From Chryseobacterium gallinarum (GTDB lineage Bacteria > Bacteroidota > Bacteroidia > Flavobacteriales > Weeksellaceae), in the NCBI RefSeq assembly GCF_001021975.1, contig NZ_CP009928.1, forward strand, positions 3,166,001 through 3,230,000: a stretch of DNA of 64,000 bases, written 5' to 3'. The notes beneath the pieces were generated by a model. The model was not told the origin of the DNA and did no database searches. It worked only from the letters and a program-made list of their open reading frames with translations. Below are positions 28,265 to 34,353 of this stretch, piece after piece. Position 1 is the first letter of the stretch. Each line of letters starts with the position of its first letter. The position numbers and the translations under genes are program-made.

Positions 28265-28370
28265 ATAAAAAGCAAAACCTTTGCAATAGTGAAGGTTTTG
28301 TTTTTATAATTGGGGAATAAATGTAAATTAAAAAGTGTTAAATAGCATGAGCCAGAAGTTCGCGGCTGGG
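28236..28370. repeat. Module-linker repeat 1 (inverted arms around a terminator)
   Basis: Left arm near 28236-28262 (CTGGCCGATCATCTTGCTCG core) and right arm near 28343-28370 (GCATGAGCCAGAAGTTCGCG core) are imperfect reverse complements. Between them is a terminator hairpin and an A/T-rich spacer. The arrangement repeats at 29457-29590 and 31691-31823, each time between an immunity gene and the next toxin module. Confidence 0.75.
28273..28306 (+). terminator. Terminator in module linker 1
   Basis: CAAAACCTT pairs perfectly with AAGGTTTTG across a 10-base loop and is followed by a run of T's. It would end transcription of the Rhs-immunity unit before the orphan modules. Confidence 0.85.
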
Positions 28371-28470
28371 TGGAGGAGGATTTTATTTCACAGTTCCGGT
28401 TACGGTAACAGGAAAAGGGAACATCAGCACATGGAATAAAGGGGATAATTATTTTCCTAATATCTTTGCC

Positions 28471-29082
28471 ATGGGGATGGCATTTGATCGGGCTCTTGCA
28501 GGGCTCTTGCCAAATGGAGGCAGAGCATTTGATCCAATGTCATGGGTAAGAAATGACAGAGGAGTAGAAATGATGAGCAGTGTGTGGGATGCAGTGGGTA
28601 TTGCAATTGCCAACAATATTTCTGCTGAAAACCAGACGCAGGCACTGGGATTAGCGGCTTTAGCGGTCATTTTAACAAAAGGGAAGGCGGCTCCTGGAAT
28701 TATAAAAACAGAAGGATGGTTGGCTTATCATGAAGGATCTACATTAGGACATACATTGGCAAGACATGTTGGTAAAACCGATGCAGATTTAATCAGCCGT
28801 TTAGCTACTCAAAAGGGAATTACAGGTGCAAGTTCTTTTACAAACGAAGCAATAGCAGAATCTGTTATTTCTTCAACCATAAAAAGTAATAGAGATGCTA
28901 TCAAATCTTGGTTGCGATCAGGAATGACTAATAGCTTAAGGTTAGAATACTCTGGTTCAACAAATATTGGTAGAGGAATTATGAGAACAACAAATGTTGT
29001 TAATGATTTGACGAATGCTAGAGTTATATTAAAGTCAAATGGAAGTGGAGGTTATTTTATATTAACCGCATTCCCAAGATAA
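28471..29082 (+). CDS. Orphan RNase A-like toxin module (second copy)
   Basis: 203 residues from the first in-frame ATG; the frame is open from 28351, just after the linker repeat, and homology to the main Rhs gene begins at 28369 (GGGG-FYFTVPV), corresponding to 27139 in the Rhs gene. It carries the pretoxin segment and a complete RNase A-like CdiA-CT domain (YHEGSTLGHTLARHVGK … FILTAFPR). No Rhs core, signal peptide or evident promoter precedes it, so it is probably not delivered on its own but can serve as a donor for the Rhs 3' end by homologous recombination. Up to about 28913 it is almost identical to the Rhs copy; beyond that it diverges (SGMTNSLRLEYSGS versus GANVIDNLRLEYTGS). Confidence 0.8.
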   Translation: MGMAFDRALAGLLPNGGRAFDPMSWVRNDRGVEMMSSVWDAVGIAIANNISAENQTQALGLAALAVILTKGKAAPGIIKTEGWLAYHEGSTLGHTLARHVGKTDADLISRLATQKGITGASSFTNEAIAESVISSTIKSNRDAIKSWLRSGMTNSLRLEYSGSTNIGRGIMRTTNVVNDLTNARVILKSNGSGGYFILTAFPR

Positions 29083-29100
29083 TAAACAAAAATAATATAT

Positions 29101-29397
29101 ATGAATTTTGAAAGTGAATTTCCACAATTAACTCAATTTTTTGGGGCCTATTTTCCAGATGCTGATTTTGAAAATTTGACAGATAAAGAAGTGGTTTCAA
29201 ACTACATTGCGGACTGTAATAAATCAGAAGCTTCTAAAAAGATATTGAAAATAGTAAAAGAAAAAGAGTTACCTGCTTTGATTAATAATGTAGAAGTTCA
29301 TTGGGAATATGTTAGAGATGAAGCAAATCGTTATTTTGAGAATTCTCAAGATGCATTAAAATGGTTGAATATGATTAAAAAAGAGCTGGAAAAATAG
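29101..29397 (+). CDS. CdiI-type immunity protein 2
   Basis: 98 residues, paralogue of the immunity protein at 27886: similar N-terminus (FFGAYFPDADFENLTDKEVV) and identical C-terminus (RYFENSQDALKWLNM…), but a quite different middle (about residues 35-70). Lies 18 bases after the orphan RNase A-like module and is presumably specific for it. Retention of this gene would protect against siblings carrying that toxin allele. Confidence 0.8.
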   Translation: MNFESEFPQLTQFFGAYFPDADFENLTDKEVVSNYIADCNKSEASKKILKIVKEKELPALINNVEVHWEYVRDEANRYFENSQDALKWLNMIKKELEK

Positions 29398-29398
29398 C

Positions 29399-29485
29399 GT
29401 GAGTTTTATAAAAGATTATCCAATTTTATTCCAGTTCTTCGGAGGATATTTCCCTCTGCTGGCCGATCATCTTGCTCGTGTCTGA
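29399..29485 (+). pseudogene. Truncated CdiI N-terminus fused to linker repeat (copy 2)
   Basis: Same 28-codon remnant as at 28178-28264, beginning with GTG one base after the immunity stop and ending in the linker-encoded ADHLARV tail. Its duplication shows that the linker and the remnant moved together. Confidence 0.7.
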
Positions 29486-29590
29486 ATAAAAAACAAAAAC
29501 CTTTGCAATAGTGAAGGTTTTGTTTTATAATTGGGGAATAAATGTAAATTAAAAAGTGTTAAATAGCATGAGCCAGAAGTTCGCGGCTGG
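29457..29590. repeat. Module-linker repeat 2 (inverted arms around a terminator)
   Basis: Nearly identical to linker 1: left arm about 29457-29483, terminator hairpin about 29494-29526 (AAAACCTT/AAGGTTTT stem), right arm about 29563-29590, leading straight into the next pretoxin segment. Confidence 0.75.
29494..29526 (+). terminator. Terminator in module linker 2
   Basis: ACAAAAACCTT…AAGGTTTTGTTTT hairpin with a TGCAATAGTG loop, the same structure as in linker 1. Confidence 0.8.
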
Positions 29591-30276
29591 GTGGAGGAGG
29601 ATTTTATTTCACAGTTCCGGTTACGGTAACAGGAAAAGGGAACATCAGCACATGGAATAAAGGGGATAATTATTTTCCTAATATCTTTGCCATGGGGATG
29701 GCATTTGATCGGGCTCTTGCAGGGCTCTTGCCAAATGGAGGCAGAGCATTTGATCCAATGTCATGGGTAAGAAATGACAGAGGAGTAGAAATGATGAGCA
29801 GTGTGTGGGATGCAGCGGGTATTGCAATTGCCAACAATATTTCTGCTGAAAACTAGACGCAGGCACTGGGATTAGCGGCTTTAGCGGTCATTTTAACAAA
29901 AGGGAAGGCGGCTCCTGGAATCATAAATACTGAAAGTAAAATATGGAAGATAGGAGCATATAAGGAAATGAAAGGACTTGAAAAAGGGTTAGATGCGCAT
30001 CATGTAGGACAAAGCGCAATAATGAAAAGATTTATAGCAGGCTATGAACATAATACAGCTCCAACTATTCTCGTCCCAGCAGTAGGACATAGGTTCTTAG
30101 GTCCAAATGGAATTGTTTCAAGAAGCACGAAAGGATTCACAAATGCACGTCAAGTTTTAGCGAGAGATATTTTTGAGTTAAGACGTGTCTATGGATCACA
30201 GGGTATCCCAAATAGTGCACTTCAAGATCTGATTCAGGCAAATAAAACAATGTACCCAGAAGCATTTATTAAGTAA
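29590..30276 (+). pseudogene. Orphan HNH-like toxin module with amber codon in the pretoxin segment
   Basis: Begins with the same GGGG-FYFTVPV pretoxin segment as the two RNase A modules, then has an in-frame TAG at 29854-29856 where the other copies have CAG. The frame continues to 30276; from the ATG at 29968 a 102-residue product is possible. After the shared TKGKAAPGII junction the toxin is a different one: LDAHHVGQSAIMKRFI … VPAVGHRFLG … GFTNARQVLARDIFELRRVY … NKTMYPEAF. The AHH and GH histidines suggest an HNH/AHH-type metal-dependent nuclease, but this is a motif-level guess. A candidate immunity gene follows. Confidence 0.65.
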
Positions 30277-30298
30277 AAAATAAATATATTAATATAAA

Positions 30299-30640
30299 AT
30301 GAAACCAGAAGAATTAGTGAAAATTCTCAATAGAGATGTAATTAAAGGGAATTTGGAATTATATCAAAGCTTACTAGATACAACAAATGAAGCAACAGAT
30401 CCTGTTTGGAAAGGTATTTTGCCAATATATATTAATTTTTCAAGAGAAGAAAAAGAAATATTTTTGAAATTTTTGAAAATAGTCGAAATTAACACGTTAT
30501 CACATGTTTTAGGAATATTGGATGGAACAACTTACGCTGATGGGATAGAACAGGATTTTATTCTAACTGTAGAAAATGACGATAAAAAAATTAATGAGGA
30601 CTTACAGGATCTATTTTTAGAATTGATTGAAGAGGAATAA
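30299..30640 (+). CDS. Candidate immunity protein for the HNH-like toxin
   Basis: 113-residue acidic cytoplasmic protein, 22 bases after the HNH-like toxin frame and followed by a strong hairpin. No family is recognised with confidence; the VLGILDGTTYADG stretch and very acidic C-terminus (DLQDLFLELIEEE) are its notable features. The immunity role is inferred from position in the toxin/immunity array. Confidence 0.6.
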   Translation: MKPEELVKILNRDVIKGNLELYQSLLDTTNEATDPVWKGILPIYINFSREEKEIFLKFLKIVEINTLSHVLGILDGTTYADGIEQDFILTVENDDKKINEDLQDLFLELIEEE

Positions 30641-30656
30641 ATACCTCGATATATTT

Positions 30657-30690
30657 GAGGCTGCTTCGTAAAAGCAGCCTCATTCATAAT
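30657..30690 (+). terminator. Strong hairpin after the HNH module
   Basis: GAGGCTGCTT pairs perfectly with AAGCAGCCTC around a CGTAA loop, 17 bases after the immunity stop. The T-tract is poor (CATTCAT), so termination efficiency is uncertain. Confidence 0.65.
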
Positions 30691-30727
30691 ATAATCAGCT
30701 TCATTTTCAAATACAAAATTATAACTA

Positions 30728-30967
30728 ATGTATAAACTTATTGAACCAAAGGTTGCAGGAGGCTTGGGTGAACTTGGAATTCCAGCTATAACTCAAAATA
30801 GGTCAGGAATAGGTCGGGGTTTTGGAGTGGAAAATAAAAGATATCCCTGGAACTACATTAAATGGAAGTAGAATTGTTCACATCCAAATGGAAAATGAGA
30901 TTAATTATCAACCATGATTATAAAAACTATACAAATACCAACAAGCTCAGCAGTAAAATGGAAATAA
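30728..30967 (+). pseudogene. Barnase-like toxin remnant 1 (frameshifted)
   Basis: Joining frames across indels recovers LEWKIKDIPGTTLNGSRIV, then the end of the domain IIQIPTSSAVKWK, stopping at 30967 inside the downstream immunity start. The better preserved second copy (32575-32776) supplies the missing HPDGRWGLVINHDY. The order W…D-I…N-x-S-R-I-V…NHDY…I-x-I resembles the C-terminal third of barnase-type ribonucleases, where the corresponding His is catalytic. The N-terminal part and any Rhs core are lost. Confidence 0.6.
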
Positions 30968-31671
30968 ATTTTGTATTAGAAGAAAAAGTGTTATTGATAA
31001 CGAAGTATATAAAACTCATTCGTAAAAAAGATTTTGACAAAATAGTTGTTAAAAGAGGTGATATTAAGTCTATTAATCTTCAATTCGGAGAGATCTCTAA
31101 GCGGGATATAGTCATCAGAGTTTCGTTTAAAGGCCTTAAAACTTTTAAAAACGATTATTATTTTAATGTCTTGGATATTTTAATTAAAAACAGGGAAATT
31201 ATTTTAACAGGAATCCTTGACGATCCTTTATGGATATATAACCAGGGATATATAGATAATTTTAAACTTCTCACTGACAAAAAGGAAAAAATAAAATGGT
31301 ATGAATTAAACGATAAACAAAAGTATTATTACTTAAGAGGATGCTATTTTCTAGGAGGATTAAGAAAATCTATAGATAATATGAATCCGATTATAGAAAT
31401 TGACTTTTCAAAAGTCAGAACCGATTTGGATGTATATTATGAAATTGGAAAAGCTTTTTTTAATTCATATGGATATTTTGGGACCGAATTCCATTCTTTC
31501 AGAGATTGTTTGATTAATATTGATGAATCAATGAGAAAAAGAGAAAAAATGCCTGTTTTAAAAATAAAAGAATTCAAGAATTTTGAAAAGTATTTTTCAT
31601 ATAATATTTTGTTTGATGATTTTTATAATGAATTTAAAGCAAGCGGTTTTGAAATTGAAAATTCAAAATAA
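30958..31671 (+). CDS. Barstar-like immunity protein 1
   Basis: 237 residues from ATG 30958. An upstream in-frame ATG at 30862 belongs to the toxin remnant and is rejected because the paralogue at 32767 starts at the equivalent codon. The N-terminal half is of unknown fold; the C-terminal third (VRTDLDVYYEIGKAFF-NSYGYFGTEFHSFRDCLINI) has the barstar signature, a helix followed by YGxFG and a (D/N)xxxDCL motif. The start codon overlaps the stop of the barnase-like toxin remnant by 10 bases, so the two were once translationally coupled. Still an intact reading frame, presumably kept for protection. Confidence 0.72.
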   Translation: MEINFVLEEKVLLITKYIKLIRKKDFDKIVVKRGDIKSINLQFGEISKRDIVIRVSFKGLKTFKNDYYFNVLDILIKNREIILTGILDDPLWIYNQGYIDNFKLLTDKKEKIKWYELNDKQKYYYLRGCYFLGGLRKSIDNMNPIIEIDFSKVRTDLDVYYEIGKAFFNSYGYFGTEFHSFRDCLINIDESMRKREKMPVLKIKEFKNFEKYFSYNILFDDFYNEFKASGFEIENSK

Positions 31672-31690
31672 TGGTTTGTTGAACATCCTT

Positions 31691-31823
31691 CCGCTGGCGA
31701 GCTTCTAGTTCGTGTCTGAATAAAAAACAAAAACCTTTGTAGTGAAGGTTTTGTTTTATTATTTGTAAATAAACGTAAATTTAATAGATGTTTAAATAGC
31801 ACGAGCGAGAAGCTCATCTGGTG
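31691..31823. repeat. Module-linker repeat 3 (inverted arms around a terminator)
   Basis: Left arm about 31691-31716 (CTGGCGAGCTTCTAGTTCG core), right arm about 31797-31823 (GCACGAGCGAGAAGCTCATC core), nearly perfect reverse complements here. The hairpin AAAACCTT/AAGGTTTT lies between them. This copy is more diverged from linkers 1 and 2 but has the better-matched arms. Confidence 0.75.
31728..31760 (+). terminator. Terminator in module linker 3
   Basis: ACAAAAACCTT…AAGGTTTTGTTTT hairpin with a short TGTAGTG loop, 56 bases after the barstar-like gene. Confidence 0.8.
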
Positions 31824-32220
31824 GGATGTTTTGGGCATTGCAATTACCAATAATATTTCTCCAGAAAACCAGACGCAGGCACTGGGATTAGCTGCTTTAG
31901 CTGTATTTTAACAAAAGAGAAGGCGGCTCCGGGAATTATTAGAGCTGAAGCTATGGCTGCTGCTGATGTATTAAAAGCTGAATTGGCTGTTGAGAAAGCA
32001 GAAATGACTTTATAGGTCAGATTCTCCTGCAGAATTAGATGATATAGTTTAGTAATGGTCTTAGATCTGGTACAGGATATGAAACAGGAAATGGGATGGA
32101 ACAGCAAACACGATAATAAAAGCTAAAGTTCCTCAAAGTGTTATGAAGCAAGCGACATTCTTTGAAGCCGATGGAATTAAAACTGTAAGTAATACCATCG
32201 CATTTATTTCAAAATGTTAA
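31821..32220 (+). pseudogene. Decayed toxin module next to the EF-Tu-like gene
   Basis: Starts abruptly after linker 3 within the pretoxin segment (WDVLGIAITNNIS), with a one-base deletion (GCTGTATTTTAAC versus GCTGTTATTTTAAC in the other modules) and later stops. Joining frames gives SPAELDDIV-SNGLRSGTGYETG and, near the end, TIIKAKVPQSVMKQATFFEADGIKTVSNTIAFISKC. The first part is faintly like the N-terminal block of ADP-ribosyltransferase-like toxins (YRxxSPxEL…G). The class is uncertain; the gene is certainly dead. Confidence 0.6.
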
Positions 32221-32268
32221 GTTAATTATTCCGTTAAATCATAGCCCAATACATAAAATTAGTAAAAT

Positions 32269-32559
32269 ATGATAACAATTAGAGCAAAGTTAAACTTATA
32301 TCAAGATGTAAGACAAACCCCTTTTATTAGTGGCTATAGACCTACTTTTGATTTGGGAAAAGGATTAACTTCTGGAAGAATACTATTATTAAATAATAAG
32401 AAATCTTTTTTGCCTGGTGAAGAAGATGAAGTAGAAATCAATTTCTTATCCAAAGAATTTTTGGGTACTAAATTTAAAGTAGGAGAAAAAGTAATGTTTA
32501 CAGAAGGGCTAACACCTGTTGGAGAAATTGAAATATTAAAGATATTATCTATTGATTAG
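32269..32559 (+). CDS. Small protein resembling EF-Tu domain 3, candidate immunity protein
   Basis: 96 residues. The order IRAKL…R-x-TPF-x-x-GYRP-x-F…T-x-G-x-I-x-L…PGE…F-x-x-x-EG-x-x-x-VG matches the C-terminal beta-barrel (domain 3) of elongation factor Tu along its whole length. No GTPase or other EF-Tu domains are present. It occupies the immunity position behind a decayed Rhs toxin module, with an intact frame. An immunity role by mimicry of EF-Tu, or simply a beta-barrel reused as an immunity fold, is an inference. Confidence 0.7.
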   Translation: MITIRAKLNLYQDVRQTPFISGYRPTFDLGKGLTSGRILLLNNKKSFLPGEEDEVEINFLSKEFLGTKFKVGEKVMFTEGLTPVGEIEILKILSID

Positions 32560-32574
32560 TAAAATGCTTCAACT

Positions 32575-32776
32575 ATTTGGATTACAAAAACAGTAGAGCG
32601 TAACTCCAAATGGAATGGAGCATTAGAATGGCAAATAAAAGATGTACCAGGTACCGTAGGATTTAAATAGCAGTCGAATTGTTCAACATCCAGATGGAAG
32701 ATGGGGATTAGTTATCAATCATGATTATAATAAAATTATACAAATACCAACAAGCTCAGCAGTAAAATGGAAATAA
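32575..32776 (+). pseudogene. Barnase-like toxin remnant 2
   Basis: Frames GALEWQIKDVPGT and SRIVQHPDGRWGLVINHDYNKIIQIP are separated by a disrupted stretch containing an in-frame TAG. The terminal TSSAVKWK stops at 32776, overlapping the next start by 10 bases exactly as in copy 1. As there, the motif order is that of the barnase C-terminal region. Confidence 0.6.
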
Positions 32777-33480
32777 ATTTTGTATTAGAAGAAAAAGTGT
32801 TATTTACAACGAAGTATATAAAACTCATTCGTAAAAAAGATTTTGACAAAATAGTTATTAAAAGAGGTGATATTAAGTCTATTAATCTTCAATTCGGAGA
32901 AATCTCTAAGCAGGATATAGTCATCAGAGTTTCGTTTAAAGGCCTTAAAACTTTTAAAAACGATTATTATTTTAATGCCTTGGATATTTTAATTAAAAAC
33001 AGAGAAATTATTTTAATAGGAGTCCTTGACGATCCTTTATGGATATATAACCAGGGATATATAGATAATTTTAGACTTCTCACTTACAAAAAGGAAAAAA
33101 TAAAATGGTATGAATTAAATGATAAGCAAAAGTATTATTACTTAAGAGGATGTTTCCTATTGAATGGGGTTAGAGAAACAATAGATAATACGAATCCGAT
33201 TATAGAAATTGACTTTTCAAAAGTCAGAACCGATTTGGATGTATATTATGAAATTGGAAAAGCTTTTTTTAATTCATATGGATATTTTGGAACCGAAATA
33301 AATTCATTTATAGATTGTTTGATCAGTATCAGCGCATCAATTAAAAAAAGAGAAAAAACACCAATTTTAAAAATAAAAGGATTTAAGAACTTTGAGAAAT
33401 ATTTTTCAGATAATATTTTGTTTGATGATTTTTATAATGAGTTTAAAACAAGCGGTTTTGAAATTGAAAATTCAAAATAA
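32767..33480 (+). CDS. Barstar-like immunity protein 2
   Basis: 237 residues, close paralogue of the protein at 30958. The first 150 or so residues are nearly identical. Differences cluster around RGCFLLNGVRETIDNTN and in the barstar-like region (TEINSFIDCLISISASIKKREKT versus TEFHSFRDCLINIDESMRKREKM), the part that would contact the nuclease. Two intact copies behind two dead toxins suggests selection for resistance to two related alleles. Confidence 0.72.
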   Translation: MEINFVLEEKVLFTTKYIKLIRKKDFDKIVIKRGDIKSINLQFGEISKQDIVIRVSFKGLKTFKNDYYFNALDILIKNREIILIGVLDDPLWIYNQGYIDNFRLLTYKKEKIKWYELNDKQKYYYLRGCFLLNGVRETIDNTNPIIEIDFSKVRTDLDVYYEIGKAFFNSYGYFGTEINSFIDCLISISASIKKREKTPILKIKGFKNFEKYFSDNILFDDFYNEFKTSGFEIENSK

Positions 33481-33565
33481 TGGTTTGTTGAACCCCAGCT
33501 CTGCAAAGTCTCCCGGATTGAGTAAATAAAAATCTAACCTCTCATAACTTAGTGGAGGTTTAGTT

Positions 33566-33722
33566 CTCAAAAACAATATATATCAGTATAAAGACCATTT
33601 AGGAAATATAAGGGCAAGTTTTCCTCAAAACAGCGCAGATGCTCCTGAAATTATCAATACCAATAATACTATCCGTTCGGGCTTAATCACATAGGAGATG
33701 GAAACAGTTCCGGAATTGGAAG
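33566..33722 (+). pseudogene. Vestige of an Rhs-associated core
   Basis: Reads NNIYQYKDHLGNIRASF…, then after a one-base frameshift YYPFGLNHIGDGN. These are the hallmark DHLGNIR and YYPFGL motifs of the Bacteroidota Rhs core (compare YQYADHLGNIRLSY and YYPFGLKHTGYN in the intact gene). It ends a few bases before the MerR gene, marking the downstream border of the Rhs locus. Confidence 0.75.
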
Positions 33723-33725
33723 CTT

Positions 33726-34070
33726 TTATTCTGCTTCCCTTTCACCAAGAGATTCTTTCAGTTTGATAAGCTCTGCTTTTACAAACTCGAGCCTGTCAAT
33801 CAGAGTGATGGTTTCGGAAATTTTGCTGTTGGTAGTTAAAGCCACACGGGCGCCATCCAAAGTATAGCCCTTTTCTTTAACCAGATGGTAGATCATCTGC
33901 AGGTTTTTAATGTCTTCGGGAGTGAAATAACGATTGCCCTTCCTGTTTTTTTTAGGCTTAATGATAGGGAATTCCTGTTCCCAATACCGTATTAATGAAG
34001 TGTTTACATCGAAGGCTTTCGCAACTTCCCCAATAGAATAATACAGTTTGTCAGGTAAATTTATTTTCAT
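33726..34070 (-). CDS. MerR family transcriptional regulator
   Basis: 114 residues from the ATG at 34070. The N-terminal winged-helix MerR domain is clear (LYYSIGEVAKAFDVNTSLIRYWEQEFPIIKPKKN…NRYFTPEDIKNLQMIY), followed by a short dimerisation helix. No metal- or drug-binding domain is attached. A TTG seven codons upstream is a poorer start: AGGAG sits 7 bases before the ATG, and a good -33/-7 promoter sits just upstream. Targets unknown; such short MerR proteins are common single genes in Flavobacteriia. Confidence 0.88.
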   Translation of the reverse strand: MKINLPDKLYYSIGEVAKAFDVNTSLIRYWEQEFPIIKPKKNRKGNRYFTPEDIKNLQMIYHLVKEKGYTLDGARVALTTNSKISETITLIDRLEFVKAELIKLKESLGEREAE

Positions 34071-34088
34071 TTTACAACTCCTAAAATT

Positions 34089-34120
34089 CAAAGATAAAAA
34101 TTTTTTAAAGATCCATCCAA
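34089..34120 (-). promoter_or_regulatory. Promoter of the MerR regulator
   Basis: On the minus strand TTG, a 21-base spacer, then TATCTTTG, which agrees well with the Bacteroidota TTG-N(19-23)-TAnnTTTG consensus. The transcript would have a leader of only about 12 bases holding the AGGAG ribosome-binding site. Confidence 0.7.
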
Positions 34121-34353
34121 ATATATGATCGAATCTATATAAATGTCATGCCAGAGGAACTGCAGATCCTTTTGATTTTGCTTTATTCAAAAACAACAAA
34201 TCCCTTTTTATTTTGCTAAAGTACTATATGTTTTAAAATGATATGACCTCTTTTTTTATTATAAACATATTATTTTATTCATATTAGCGTGAAAAGATTA
34301 GGCGATTGATGTTTTTTTATATAACTTAGTGAAACACAAAAAAATACAAAGAT

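Noticed and set aside
28457..29866. Identical 62-codon minus-strand ORFs (28457-28645 and 29678-29866)
   Set aside because: They repeat only because they lie opposite the duplicated pretoxin segment; no ribosome-binding or promoter evidence.
30862..30957. N-terminal extension of barstar-like protein 1
   Set aside because: The extension is a shifted frame of the barnase-like toxin remnant; the paralogue starts at the equivalent of 30958.
28236..31823. Linker arms as insertion-sequence ends or integron attC sites
   Set aside because: No transposase or integrase nearby, no target-site duplication visible, and the arms enclose a terminator rather than a cassette gene.
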